Source: Lota lota (lineage: Eukaryota > Chordata > Actinopteri > Gadiformes > Lotidae). From it: DNA of 64,000 bases. The position numbers and the translations under genes were made by a program. The stretch covers positions 1,292,637-1,356,636 of the forward strand of contig JACYXH010000719.1 in NCBI GenBank assembly GCA_026745465.1. The letters are read 5' to 3'. Shown here piece by piece: positions 1-13,147 of this stretch. Numbering within the stretch: the first letter of the stretch is position 1; the number at the start of each line of letters is the position of its first letter. The notes under the pieces are model-generated. The model did no database searches, was not told the DNA's origin, and saw only the letters and a list, made by a program, of their open reading frames with translations.

Positions 1-135
1 AGACCCCCACCTCACAGCTTGGCACTTCACAGAATTGGCCAACAGGGGGCAGCCTTTGGCTCTGCTACACCTGCACCACAACCGCTGACATGAAGGTCAA
101 TAATCGGCTGCTGGTTATTAGTAATCCAGTCATCA

Positions 136-138
<3 letters not shown>

Positions 139-212
<74 letters not shown>

Positions 213-228
213 TGTGTGTGTGGGTGTG
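139..228. repeat. (TG)n
   Basis: About 75 bp pure, then GGTG-interrupted. Confidence 0.97.
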
Positions 229-333
229 CCTCCGTGCGTGCATGCATGTATGCGTTTTGAGGGGGACCTATGTAGCATCTGCTACAGCAGAATGGGCTAC
301 TGTGCTCTGACAGAGGGCAGTTCCTTCTCCTTA

Positions 334-334
<1 letters not shown>

Positions 335-416
<82 letters not shown>
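335..416. repeat. (CA)n
   Basis: About 82 bp pure. With the (TG)n at 139-228 it forms an inverted pair 106 bp apart. Confidence 0.97.
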
Positions 417-417
<1 letters not shown>

Positions 418-425
418 TCACACAC

Positions 426-1242
426 ACCTCCATGATTTGGAAAGTACTTGATAGATGGATCAGAAAAATTTACTAAAAGCCATGCAACCGCAAACCAAGA
501 ACCAAAGTTGTTTCCAGCAGGAAGCAACACAAATAACAAAACATAATTCAACAAAACGACAACTCAATTATATCTCATGAGCATTAAAGGCAGTGTAAGC
601 AACGTTGTCGTGGTGGCTAACTCTCAGTCCGTTTTTTGCAGTTAGCGTTCCCCTCCCTTCTTCCCATGTCACCGCAAGGACATGAGTCCTGCATGGACTC
701 TTTTTCCTGACCTTGGTTTTTGTCGTTGCTTTCTTCAGCTTTTTTTGACGATGGCCATGTTTGGTTATGTGAGCCGTTCCTGGGAGCGCTGGGATCGCTT
801 GGTCGCATGTGCTGCCATTGTCGGTCCACACTGAAATCCTGGTGCCCCGTTAGCACAGAGAGGACCGTCTCCTGATTGGATGAAGTGGGAACGGTACACC
901 AGCAGTGGTTTGTCTGGTTACTGCAGGAGCGGAGGGACTGGGAGCCCCATGTTACCGACACTCCACATCAGTTACGGCTGTCCGAATACAGAGCTATTCA
1001 ACCCTTATTTGAACAAAATGAGTATTGCTTACAGCGTCCTTTAATGGATTTGAAGTGGTTCATGTTGATGTTAGTAAGCAATATGGCTGGGGGACTGAAT
1101 GTACCCCATAGCCTTTTAGACCACTTTGTCTTCAGGCCGTCACAACATTGTGCACCTTCAATATTACAGCGGCCATAGAGATGCGAGTTGCTGAGTCACC
1201 TTTTGTCCATGGTGATGAAAACCTTTTGACTCTAATTATTAA
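426..1242. other. No gene recognised
   Basis: Low-repeat sequence. Overlapping ORFs on both strands at 568-1178 have no family features or splice context I could trust. Confidence 0.6.
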
Positions 1243-3640
1243 AGGGGTCATATTATCATTTTTTGTGGTTAATAATTGCATTTGGGGGTACTACTAGAAT
1301 AGCTGTGCCTAATGCCTTAATGTAAACCTTTTTAAATTATTTTCACACTGTTCATTTCTGCAGAACCGCTTTCAGCCTCTGCCAAAAACGCTCTGTTTTG
1401 AATCCTGTCTCTTTAAGGCCCCCTCCCGAAAAGCCCAGTCTGCTGTGATTGGTCAGCTGGCCTACTCTGATTGGTCAAATGCTTTGCGCGTGTGACGGCA
1501 ATCTCACGCCCCTGAGTCCCGAGCAGCTGTAAACATCTGCTGCCAAGAAATACAAAAGGTAACCAACAGGTATAATCACTTACTACATAACTGTCATACC
1601 ATTGTCAAGATTTAGACTAATGTTGCCTGTTTTAGGAAATACAGCTGCCTTCGCTTTCCATTGTATTTGAAATACATGTTGCTTCCTGGCTCAATAATAT
1701 GCCCTATGCAGTGATGTTGCCTCAGGAGTTATTTGCTTTATTATCAAACAGTATTTGTTGTTAAGCACTTGTTTTTCTTACTAGGTTATAAGATGAATAA
1801 AGCAGCTTCTAGTCCATCCTACATGCATAATACACCATCCAGGCCTAGAGCCTAACTGCTTGAATCCTTTGAGGCGTAGGACAGAAGAAGAGTTTATATT
1901 GCATGTAATGAGACACAACAGTCTAAAATAAAATTGGAACAGTAATGTTTCATTATACCACAGGACCTCAAATAACTAATGGAGACAAGAGAAATTTATG
2001 TTTTCCTCAATATTCTTTTTTTGCAAATGTACATACATTTTACAGAAGCATCCCTTTATATACACAGCAAAGACGGTTTTCCACTGCACTGGTAGTAGAT
2101 CTCTCTCTCCATACAGGCGTTACAGGTGTCTCTCCTATCGCAGCTTTGTAGGGCTGGTGCTGGGGCTACTTGAGACTGAATGTCAGGGTGGTCATCCCCT
2201 CGTGTGCTGCGCTCCGGATACGTCAGGAGCTTCCTGATCCGGCTAGACAGTATGTAGGGCTCCGCCCCTTGACTGAAGCGGGAGACATGGCGGACAACAA
2301 CTTCCTCCTTTGGGGGTCCCTTATGGGACGAATGGGGATCTTCTTCAACAAATGATGATGGGGCCCTCAAACACCTCATCAGAGACCAGGCTGAGCAGGG
2401 CATCCAAATATTCTGTAAAACATTTCATTCTATTAGTCATTTTGCATTTTAGTACATTTCTGAGTCCTTCCATGTACATATGTTACATGTGGAAATTATT
2501 ATAAAAATTATTTTGTATGTTTTTCTGTTGGTACTAAAAAATAAAATAAATATGTTTTACAACTTACTTTATGTAGGGTGTGTTTAGATTGGCTTTGCGG
2601 TGCATTCCCCCTTCCTGGACTTGGGAAACACGACCTTGAAGACAGCTTGTCCTGCAGATGTTGTAGCTTGAGGTCCGCATTTTCAATGTACTGCATGATC
2701 AAGTACAACCTACAATAGCAGAATGTCAAAACTCAATGATCCATTTCCAAGCATAGGAAAGTTATTGTGTTGGCAGAAATGTTTTTTGGCCATTGTTTAG
2801 TATTTCTCTCCTGTATTGAATATGTGCCGTGACGATGTACAAGGCCTAATGCGGCCATAACATTACAGCTTGCATAGTCATAAATCCAACTCAACACAAT
2901 AACTTGAGGTCGCAAGTTAGCCGAGTCATACAGCTGACTAACCAAAACATTACAACACAATAACGTTAGGTAAGTATCTTTCGCACTGGGTGTACAGCCC
3001 AGCTACCACCAACAGATCTGCACGTGAACATTCGTTAGTAGCTACCTTGTTTGTTTCAAACAGAATACATCCACAACTTATAAAGCATACTTACAGGTTG
3101 GGATCCTGAAGGTCCAGGCTGGGCCAGCAAACTAGGAACAGATGTGAAAATCGTCACGCGGCCGGTCCTGGAGGCAGTCCTCGGTAAAATGAAGCGAACA
3201 CAAGACTGAACTGCGGAGGAATAGTGGTACAATTAAAGATGTTTACCACTTTTTTGGATGAATTATTGAATGAACTGTAACCACTCATTCTTCACGTCGT
3301 CTTCTTTGGGAAGTCTATGCAAAGGGCGACATGGCAATACAGCTAACCTATCACCAGCGGCCACTGCGCTCAACGGCTTTGTTTGAGGGCGTGGCTAAGC
3401 AGCCGGGAGGCGGGGCTTCTGGACTTCATGACAGTCTGACGTCAGATCGTCACGGAAGTAAATGCTGACTGCAAACGAGGCGTTTCAGGCAGTGAATAAA
3501 AGGTGTTTTCGGTGGGCGGGAGTAACCCCCCCTGGCTCGAACTTTGAGTTGTTTAGCTTAGCAGACCTTAAACATGGATAAAAACGATAAATAACACACT
3601 AAAGCAAAGGGAAAAAACAAAAAAGCCTAATATGACCCCT
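1243..3640. mobile_element. piggyBac-like DNA transposon (2.4 kb, TTAA flanks)
   Basis: Perfect 13-bp terminal inverted repeats (AGGGGTCATATTA at 1243-1255 and its complement at 3628-3640) are flanked on both sides by TTAA (1239-1242 and 3641-3644), the target duplication of the piggyBac superfamily. The interior has no intact transposase. A 115-codon minus-strand ORF (2403-2056) ends in a cysteine-containing stretch (CDRRDTCNACMERE) but I cannot assign it. The sequence near 1360-1500 (GCAGAACCGCTTTCAGCC and following) resembles a repeat I have seen in other fish. It is probably a non-autonomous or decayed copy. Confidence 0.75.
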
Positions 3641-3764
3641 TTAAAACAACTTTCGGCACTCAACTTATTAACCCGATTGGAGACAAAGGTGTACTTCAAT
3701 ATAATGCAAGCATTTTATTTTATTTGTGTCTGCTTTCCCCTACTGGTATTATTGACAAAGCAGG

Positions 3765-4014
3765 TGTGAAGTGTGTGTGGTTGATGGCTGGTTGAAGCAG
3801 CCTCACCTGGCCCCAGTCAGACTGATTGGACTCTGGGGCTGGGTGAGGCTGCACACCTGTTGTGCATTGACCGATCAATGCACACAGGTTAAACCAGCAG
3901 TTCTGAACACCTGCTCTGACTGTTACAATTCAACCGATTCTGCAATAAACCGGTTCACTCAACATCAACCTGTGTCCTGGTGGTCTTCAGAGCCCAGTGC
4001 AGCAACCTAGGTGG
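3765..4014 (+). repeat. Dispersed LTR-like repeat R1, copy 1
   Basis: Begins GTGTGTGGTTGATGGCTGG, carries GGACTCTGGGGCTGGGTGAG, an AATAAACC poly(A)-like signal, a CCTGTGTCC block and ends near CCTAGGTGG. The same order recurs at 10300-10428, 23640-23915 (-), 32596-32868 (-) and 34083-34400. The first 130 bp fold back on themselves (GGCTGGTT...AACCAGC). A TG start, a poly(A) signal two thirds along and a short terminal part suggest a solo LTR, but no target duplication was identified. Confidence 0.65.
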
Positions 4015-4555
4015 CATGAAGCAGGGACAATTGTCCCTGCTTCCTACAAACCAAAGACACTCAACAGCAGGATGAACAAAACCTGAATATTTATTTACCC
4101 AATACCCAAGTATTATTATAATTCTATAATATGAGTTTGAGCATTTGTTTTCTGAATTTATTGCCGGTTAGAGCAACATAAACGTTGATTTGTACTTGAA
4201 AACTAAATTGCTGTACTATCAGGAATCAATTAACCAAACAATGATACATTACGAACAATAACATAACCCAAGCAAACTACTGAGTACAAATGATGCACAC
4301 TCAAACTATAACCGTAACAATGTCATAATAACCCTTGACCTGTTCACCAAACACAAGTAGCATTTGAACCGGCAAGGCACCACTGCTTCATATCAACATC
4401 TGCAATATGATGGTGGGCCAACGCACAGTTAAACACACACGCACACACAGACACACTTTTTATACAAAGACAGGACACAATAATAAATATTTAATTGTCA
4501 AGCCCCAATGCAAAGCTTTTTTGCATGGGTGGGGGGGGAATGCGAAGAGCATACC

Positions 4556-4633
4556 TCAGGGAAAGCTAGTAAGTTGTACAGTTATCGCCTGTGGTGTAAT
4601 TCTCAACTATACAACCTACTACCTCAACCTGGG
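4556..4633 (-). ncRNA. let7a: pre-let-7a hairpin
   Basis: The minus strand from 4626 to 4605 is identical to let-7a-5p (TGAGGTAGTAGGTTGTATAG then TT). The loop GAGAATTACACCACAGGCGA is close to the human let-7a-2 loop, and the 3p arm CTGTACAACTTACTAGCTTTC (4581-4561) matches let-7a-2-3p with a few changes. The flank AGGT before the mature sequence also fits let-7a-2, the paralogue that sits with mir-100 and mir-125b. let-7a represses growth and pluripotency genes such as lin28 and ras. Confidence 0.97.
4605..4626 (-). ncRNA. let7a: mature let-7a-5p
   Basis: 22-nt exact match to the conserved mature sequence on the minus strand, with seed GAGGUAG. Confidence 0.97.
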
Positions 4634-4957
4634 AGCACGCCTTTGTGGAGAGGGGGGGGGACAAAGGGTTCAAAATCCACTGAGAGGGTTGAACCAAGTA
4701 CATGCGTTATTTTGAAGAACAGATAAAGTGTCGCATGGAAAAACAGCAAAGCTTCATCTGTAGTTCTGCTCTAAACAAGGGCTTATTTGCGACAGCTTTT
4801 ACTGGGTCACGAGGAATCTCTACCTATTACTGGACCCATTCAAAGCCAGCTAAGCTTCAACGGTAACCTTAGATTGTGCCTCGGTGCACACAGAGGCTAA
4901 ACATATGTTTAGCCAACATGTGGATAGCGAGCCAAACCTAGAATAACTACAGTGATG

Positions 4958-5108
<151 letters not shown>

Positions 5109-5122
5109 CTGTTGTTTTGGCA

Positions 5123-5203
5123 GCACAGTAGCAGACCAGTAGACAAAAGCTTGTGGTTTTTATGTCAACACAAGTTCGGATCTACGGGTTCGGATCTGTG
5201 AGC
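5123..5203 (-). ncRNA. mir100: pre-mir-100 hairpin
   Basis: The minus strand from 5190 to 5169 is identical over 22 nt to vertebrate miR-100-5p (starts AACCCGTAGATCCGAAC, ends TTGTG). The loop TTGACATAAAAAC follows, and the other arm (CACAAGCTTTTGTCTACTGG) pairs back as miR-100-3p does. A basal stem CACAG:CTGTG closes the hairpin at 5196-5200 and 5124-5128. The GAACTTGTG end distinguishes it from miR-99. It lies 543 nt upstream, in transcript direction, of let-7a, matching the conserved mir-100/let-7/mir-125 polycistron. miR-100 is known to target mTOR-pathway and developmental mRNAs. Confidence 0.96.
5169..5190 (-). ncRNA. mir100: mature miR-100-5p
   Basis: 22-nt exact match to the conserved mature sequence on the minus strand, with seed ACCCGUA. 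Confidence 0.96.
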
Positions 5204-5464
5204 ATGGCCCTCTCCATTTAGTGTTAAAATAAATAACGACGTCCTTAATTTGAATCTTAATTTTGTATAATGAAACCCACGCATCTAAATATCGCCCTGC
5301 TCATAGATACGTCCCCCTCATTATTTAAAAGACATTCATTTGTTCCCCCACAAGAAAGAAGCAGAGGATTTTATCTTGGAGAACCGCTATAACGAGACCC
5401 AACAATGCCATCGACAGGGAGGGCTCCTTTTCCTTCAGCACTGGGTATATTTGTACTCCAGAAA

Positions 5465-5466
<2 letters not shown>

Positions 5467-5559
<93 letters not shown>
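5467..5559. repeat. (CA)n upstream of mir-100
   Basis: 93 bp pure. Confidence 0.98.
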
Positions 5560-5561
<2 letters not shown>

Positions 5562-6724
5562 TCCCCAAACAAAAGAGGACCGAAGAGTAAATCTTGCCTA
5601 TATGTGTGTTGACTAAGCAGGGATAATATCAAATGAGTTGATCTACAGGAGGATAAATATTTAAAACATGATAAAATGGCGAGGAGAGCCTTTCTGCATT
5701 ATATTTTATTATATTTTGAATTGTCACCTGTTGCCTGAATTTTATGTTTTCATTTACATAAAAACATTTCCACCATAAACCAATGCAGAACACGAATTGG
5801 TGCCTACTAATTCACGAGAATGCAGGAATTCAAGTGTTTGATGCTCAACATGTAGTAGTTTTACAATGAACTATGTAGTTATTCAAGCTATTATTTCCTT
5901 ATAGGTTATGTATTTATATACCTACACTTTTAATAATGTTAGGAGTTTTTGCAACAAGATATCTCATTGAACAGCTGGCATAACTGGCATCGTTTTGAAG
6001 TTTAAAAGAAAACAGATCTTTTGACGCAACAAAAGTGGAACAATTGAAGTGTACATGTATTGGGAAGAACAAGAGCAAATTAATTAGAAATGTTGTTGCC
6101 ATAAAGCTTACATCAAAACAAATATAGAGGAAATATGTCTTTATGATAATGGTTGATTAAAATAAAAATGTCATCCAGGACCTGATTGAAAAATATTACA
6201 ACCTGTCTTTAAGATAAACATCAGGTTTACATTTTCAAATGCCCAATTTTTCATAAGTTTAAACATTCCACATTTTCTTCTGTTAAATATTGATGCCAGA
6301 ATAAGTAAAAAAAAGTTACCACATATCTCATTCTCATTATTATTATTCTCATTATTATTAGAAGATATTAAGCAAGATATTCTTAAACGTTTTTTTATCA
6401 TGCCACTAAATCAAAGCATTCAATCGAAAGAAAAAGAACTGAAGAACAAATATATAAATATAATATAAATAAAAGAAAAAAGAATAAAGTTAACTTTTTC
6501 AAATGCTATTGATCCATTGGAAAACGTTCAGAACCCATTTCATGTCCATTTCACCCCGAACTCTTTCACTTTGGCTGATTTTAAAAAGGGACATCAGACT
6601 TTGAAGCCAATTTTCTTAAAGTATGTCACTGGATCAGTGCCAGAGAACTGAAAGACACCTCAAGAGCGGCCTAAGAAAGAGTTCAGCAGGGTTTGGTACA
6701 CCCTGCCAGCCAATGCCGCTACCA

Positions 6725-6773
<49 letters not shown>

Positions 6774-7653
6774 TAGTGCTACAGCAGCAACCACTAGAGC
6801 AGCAGGCTATTGTCTGAACGCTCACAGCCATGGCAATCAACTGACGACTGGACACTGGCTCACCCTTGTACCTGCTGATGTCTACTCAGCAACAACAACA
6901 ACAACAACAACAACAACAAGGGTTAAGGAGAGGAGGAAGTGACCTGACATTAATGACATAGATAGCATATAGCCTATCATAGCACAACGGGAAGCCCCAT
7001 CCCCCTGACTCAGCTAAACGTACAGAAAACACCACCGTGTCCCAAGGAAATGTCCAGTTAAAATGTGCAAAAAAGGTGTCTGAGTGGAGAGACAGTTGAC
7101 TTACCCGGTGCCTTTGTGTTGTCTAGAGTCTTGAGCTGTAATGGGCTTGTGCTCTGTATGCGTTGTGGAAGGCCGTGCGGCTGCCATGTCCACTGCTGTG
7201 CAAAAAGAAATCAAGCATACCAAAAAACAAACACGCAACTACAGAAACAAAAGTAAGTAAGGAGAAAAGGAGAGGTCGGAGGGAGAAAAGAGGGGAGAGA
7301 GAGAGAGAGAGAGATTCAAAGTAGGAGAGGCTGGGAAAAGCTGGCCAATCACAGCTAAATAAAATCACCAGGAAAATCGGTCTTTATTATTTAAGAAAAT
7401 GTTTTCTACGCAGTGCTACACACTGTTATAATCATGAATACGAGTGAAAGATGTGCTCTGTCAGGCCACTTCTATATTCGTAACTTGCTGCTTCCCTGCT
7501 TAACTACCAAATGACAAACAGCAACTGGTTGGGAGAGAGCCATGTCTTCCTTTCTTGCTTAATAAACTACAACTTTCCCTCCCTCTCCATCCCATTGCTC
7601 TCCTATTCACTCTCGCTCTCCCTGCTTTGCTCGCTAACTAGAACTGAATAGGC

Positions 7654-7657
<4 letters not shown>
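5560..7657. other. AT-rich flank upstream of mir-100, no coding gene
   Basis: This should contain the 5' part of the mir-100/let-7a primary transcript. From 5640 to 6600 it is AT-rich with ATT/TTA runs (near 6340). No promoter could be fixed. Confidence 0.5.
6728..6920. repeat. (TG)n and (CAA)n
   Basis: (TG)n at 6728-6768 and (CAA)n at 6890-6919, separated by about 120 bp of ordinary sequence. Confidence 0.95.
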
Positions 7658-7685
<28 letters not shown>

Positions 7686-7890
7686 AGTGTGAGTGTGAGT
7701 GTGTGAGAGAGAGATTTCAGCAAAATGAAAAAAGGAGCCTTGGAGGTGTCCTCCCGTCACCCCTGAAAGTTGTCTGCAGTCCTCTTCTTTAGCTTGCTCT
7801 TCCTCTTCCTCTGTCCATCTACTAGGCTCTTTTTCTCCAGTGCAGAAAGAAACGAACCCTTTCCTTCTCATCCTAACTCTCCACTACTCT

Positions 7891-7953
<63 letters not shown>
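7658..7953. repeat. (GT)n at 7658-7700 and (CA)n at 7892-7953
   Basis: Two microsatellites in inverted arrangement. The first is followed by GTGA variants. Confidence 0.96.
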
Positions 7954-7956
<3 letters not shown>

Positions 7957-8636
7957 GGTACATGGGTCTGTGCCCTCGTCTTCCACAGCGTCCCACAGTT
8001 CTTTGCACAATCCCATCAGCCAGAAGCGGACTGAGGCGTTCACTCACACACATGAACAACGCACATGCACAAAGAAACGCACTTACAAAGTGAGTCTACC
8101 GATGGAAATACACTTGCATGCATTGCATTCCCACTGAAACACCAAGACACATACATGCAAACATAGACACACACACACACACACTGTTCTTGGAAGGCTT
8201 CCCTGTGCCAAAACCGAATACCAATCTCTAGTTAGCCCAGGCTATGAACAGAAAAGGCAGGAGTCATTTAGGGACTTGGCTCAGGTTTAATCCCGGCAGA
8301 GATGTAGCTAGACGCAGACTATTTGCTCGATCCGATCGTCCCCCTGATCTAACAGTATCAGAGTGGGTCCTATCTTTCACAGTGTTCAGTCACGTAGAGG
8401 GCTGTGAGGATGGCCCTGAAGTAGAACACCTCCTATTCTGTACTGTACTTCGTGGTGCTCACTGCTGCATCATTCATCACTACTGCTCATAAAACACACC
8501 AAAAAAAAAAAACCAGATATCAACAATTGTCACCACAGGTGAGTAAACCACATTCCAACATCTTAATCTGTTTAACCTGGCCATGATTTACTGACTCCCA
8601 ATTTAAACACATATGCATGTACACACACACACACAA

Positions 8637-8640
8637 TCCC

Positions 8641-8671
<31 letters not shown>

Positions 8672-8676
8672 ACACA
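8637..8676. repeat. Poly-C run flanked by CA repeats
   Basis: About 19 C followed by (CA)n. Confidence 0.95.
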
Positions 8677-8773
8677 AACACACAAGCACCTATAATCCAC
8701 ATTTGGCTGACATTTAATAAAAGACAAAAGAGCCGTGGGAAGAGGCCTGCAAACTGTACAATTTCATTTAAAT

Positions 8774-8827
<54 letters not shown>
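8774..8827. repeat. Poly-G run, 54 nt
   Basis: Uninterrupted G. It pairs in inverted sense with the C run at 9056-9114. Confidence 0.97.
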
Positions 8828-8828
<1 letters not shown>

Positions 8829-9053
8829 AGATGCTGTTTTTGATGCAGTCTAACTGGGAGGGGGGTTTCCACTGGAGCATTAAAGAGCTTGTTGTCTTTA
8901 CTGTCTTTAGCTGCAAAAACAACGTATCTCCCTCCTCCACTCATCTCTCTCCAGAGTCTCTCACTGTCTCTCTCTTTCTTGCCCTGTCGGATATTCTGCT
9001 CACGCACAACTGCGGCAGCCCTCCACCAATCGCTGGCATTTATCCACACCTCA

Positions 9054-9055
<2 letters not shown>

Positions 9056-9114
<59 letters not shown>
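9056..9114. repeat. Poly-C run, 59 nt
   Basis: Uninterrupted C, 228 bp from the 54-nt G run. Confidence 0.97.
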
Positions 9115-10299
9115 AGCCGTCTGCTCTCCCACAATGCAGCGCAGTTCCCACCCCAAAAACTTTCCCAGACACATTTGGCACTCTCTCTATTGCTTACCTC
9201 TCTGCCTCTCCTCCCCTTCACATTAAAACACACTGTGCATGGCCTGGCTCTATATCCAGAAGTATTGTTTGTTCATTGCCCCTCTTTATTCTGTCAATCA
9301 TTTCTGTATACTCGTAACTCCCCTCCACACCACCAGGCCTAATACTGTCACCCAACAATGCAATGTAAAATGGCCACCAATGATCACCTACAAGAAAATA
9401 ACATGTTTCATCCTAAAACTCGATGCAGGGTTCAATTGAGAATGTCATGTGTTACAACTAGAACAAACCAGCACCAGCATCCATCTGCTTTTGGTGAATT
9501 GAGACATCAAGCTTCTTAATGTTGTTTGTGTTGAGGTTTTAATATTTTATTCTCTTACTGTGTATTGTGTGGAAACCAAAAGAAACACTAGACACAAATG
9601 AGTAGTGTCCCTTGCTCTTATCTGTGATCACTTGTTGCTTCAGCATATGCTTGTTTGTCTGTCTGTCCAGCCACCCAGCCTGCTAGCCAGCTATCTTCCT
9701 GACCAATTGGGGAAAAGACAGAGCGATGGAATGTAAAGACACAAGTTTACAGCTTGTATAATGCGGTGTGGTCGAGATCAAGAACAAGGTGCCTGGGTTA
9801 ACCGCCATTTTGTCCTTCACATTTTATTATGTCCTTCTAAAGCCCAACGCCACCCCTGCCCTTCCTTTCCCGGACTGCGCTCCTCTTTATTTTATTTCCT
9901 TCCTCGTAACAAGAGCACCCCTTCGACACACATGCCTCTGTCTCTCTCTCCTCAGTGTCCTCATCTGACCCGGCCTGAGCAAGTACTGATGCCCGCCGGG
10001 AGCACGCCACAGCTGGCGGTGCTGTTGCTAGCGTCGCTGAAAGCCTGGTCATGTCCCACAACACTTTCAGCCATTTTCTATTTAAGATAATGGTGGTGGT
10101 GGTGGTGGTGAGGGGGGAATCTCCGCCTTTCTCAATCCCAATCGATTTCTGCCGAAAGAAAGTAAAAAGGCATGGAAGCAGTGGACAGCTGGAATTGGAT
10201 GCTTTTTATAAAAGTGAGAGTTTTTTTATAAAAATGACCAATTATAAAAGCTTGAGACATGTAACAGGTGTCTCTGGTGGATTGTGGTTTGGCCATCAC
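9115..10299. other. No gene recognised
   Basis: Contains an acceptor-like tract (CTCTGTCTCTCTCTCCTCAG) ending at 9956 and a (GGT)n at 10091-10111. No exon could be supported. Confidence 0.5.
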
Positions 10300-10428
10300 C
10301 AAACACATTTGGGGAAGTCTCCAGCATGGCGCCATGTTACACCTCCTTCTCTGTATCATTATACTCAATCTTGGCAATAAACCGTTTTCAACATCACCAA
10401 CCTGTGTCCTTGGTCTGGAGGAGCACAG
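10300..10428 (+). repeat. R1 repeat, copy 2 (3' half only)
   Basis: CAGCATGGCGCCATGTTACAC, CAATAAACCG, CAACATCACCAACCTGTG and GGAGGAGCACAG match the 3' half of R1. It runs straight into the kilobase minisatellite at 10428-11446, whose unit resembles the R1 tail. Confidence 0.65.
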
Positions 10429-11446
10429 TAGGTGGAGCGTGGCAGCCACCAGGTGGAGCGTGGCAGCCACCTAGGTGGAGCGTAGCAGCCACCTACAGTA
10501 GGTGGAGCGTGGCAGCCACCAGGTGGAGCGTAGCAGCCACCTAGGTGGAGCGTAGCAGCCACCTACAGTAGGTGGAGCGTGGCAGCCACCAGGTGGAGCG
10601 TAGCAGCCACCAGGTGGAGTGTGGCAGCCACCTAGGTGGAGCGTGGCAGCCACCTAGGTGGAGTGTGGCAGCCACCAGGTGGAGTGTGGCAGCCACCAGG
10701 TGGAGCGTGGCAGCCACCAGGTGGAGCGTGGCAGCCACCAGGTGGAGCGTGGCAGCCACCAGGTGGAGCGTGGCAGCCACCAGGTGGAGCGTGGCAGCCA
10801 CCAGGTGGAGCGTGGCAGCCACCAGGTGGAGCGTGGCAGCCACCAGGTGGAGCGTGGCAGCCACCAGGTGGAGCGTGGCAGCCACCAGGTGGAGCGTAGC
10901 AGCCACCAGGTGGAGTGTGGCAGCCACCAGGTGGAGTGTGGCAGCCACCAGGTGGAGTGTGGCAGCCACCTAGGTGGAGCGTGGCGGCCACCAGGTGGAG
11001 CGTGGCAGCCACCTAGCTGGAGTGTGGCAGCCACCAGGTGGAGCGTGACAGCCACCAGGTGGAGCGTGGCAGCCACCAGGCGGAGCGTGGCAGCCACCAG
11101 GTGGAGCGTGGCAGCCACCTAGGTGGAGCGTGGCAGCCACCAGGTGGAGCGTAGCAACCACCAGGTGGAGTGTGGCAGCCATCAGGTGGAGTGTGGCAGC
11201 CACCTAGGTGGAGCGTGGCAGCCACCTAGGTGGAGCGTGGCAGCCACCAGGTGGAGTGTGGCAGCCACCAGGTGGAGCGTGGCAGCCACCAGGTGGAGCG
11301 TGGCAGCCACCAGGTGGAGTGTAACAGCCACCAGGTGGAGTGTGGCAGCCACCTAGGTGGAGCGTGGCAGCCACCAGGTGGAGTGTAGCAGCCACCAGGT
11401 GGAGTGTGGCAGCCACCAGGTGGAGTGTGGCAGCCACCAGGTGGAT
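10428..11446. repeat. Kilobase minisatellite, 21-22 bp unit, about 47 copies
   Basis: Unit GTGGAGCGTGGCAGCCACC joined by AG or TAG, with GCG/GTG and GGC/AGC variants spread through the array. Junctions of the TAG type form the palindrome CCACCTAGGTGG found at the end of repeat R1. It follows directly on a truncated R1 copy. All long ORFs here in several frames are repeat artefacts. Confidence 0.97.
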
Positions 11447-11740
11447 GTGTTGGCTCACTCAGGCAGCAGACCTGTAATATGGACTGACGCCACATAAGGT
11501 AAGCATATGCCAGGTTAGCCACTGGAGACCAGAGTAGAATTGAAAACTATGGTAGGTGCCACACAAATTGAACAACTTTTTGTTTCTATGTACTCAGGTT
11601 TTCTATTACACTTTCTTTTAGGTCAGAAAGTTTGCATATCAACTGGCAGTAAGCTATAACATCAAACACCCACAAACATGGGCTAAGAAGCAGATGGCCA
11701 GGCCTGTCTGGTTCACACTCTTTATGAAGCGGAATCCCAG

Positions 11741-11860
11741 CCCGTCAAGGAGAAGTTCAGGGACAACCAGCCCGTCAAGGAGAAGTTCAGGGACAACCAG
11801 CCCGTCAAGGAGAAGTTCAGGGACAACCAGCCCGTCAAGGAGAAGTTCAGGGACAACCAG
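11741..11860. repeat. 30-bp tandem repeat, 4 identical copies
   Basis: The unit starts CCCGTCAAGGAGAAGTTCAG and ends GGACAACCAG, four times without a change. Thirty bp keeps every frame open (RRSSGTTSPS on the plus strand), which explains a 93-codon ORF here. No homology to a known protein was recognised. Confidence 0.95.
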
Positions 11861-13026
<1,166 letters not shown>

Positions 13027-13147
13027 CTCTGCTTCGGTTCCTGCTCTTAGCCGACCATAAATGCAACCCATGATGCGTTTGTCTAATCACTAATCACTGT
13101 GTGCTGCCGCAGTCCCCTTTGATCATGTTGCTGCTCTCAGATGCACC

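Noticed and set aside
27..435. ORFs of 83-122 codons encoding Thr-His or Cys-Val repeats
   Set aside because: They are translations of (CA)n/(TG)n microsatellites; the same applies to similar ORFs at 5325-5632, 7638-8059, 12809-13090, 21390-21728, 37767-38134, 50033-50378 and 59031-59395.
2056..2403. 115-codon ORF as a piggyBac transposase C-terminus
   Set aside because: It has a few cysteines but not the expected cysteine-rich pattern or the DDD core.
1..4555. mir-125b, third member of the cluster
   Set aside because: Neither the mature sequence nor its complement is present in the window.
9936..10085. Possible exon after an acceptor-like CTCCTCAG
   Set aside because: No donor, no conserved protein match, and one frame has an early stop.
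10471..11522. Long ORFs in all frames (up to 154 codons)
   Set aside because: Produced by the 21-22 bp minisatellite; no start context, no domain.
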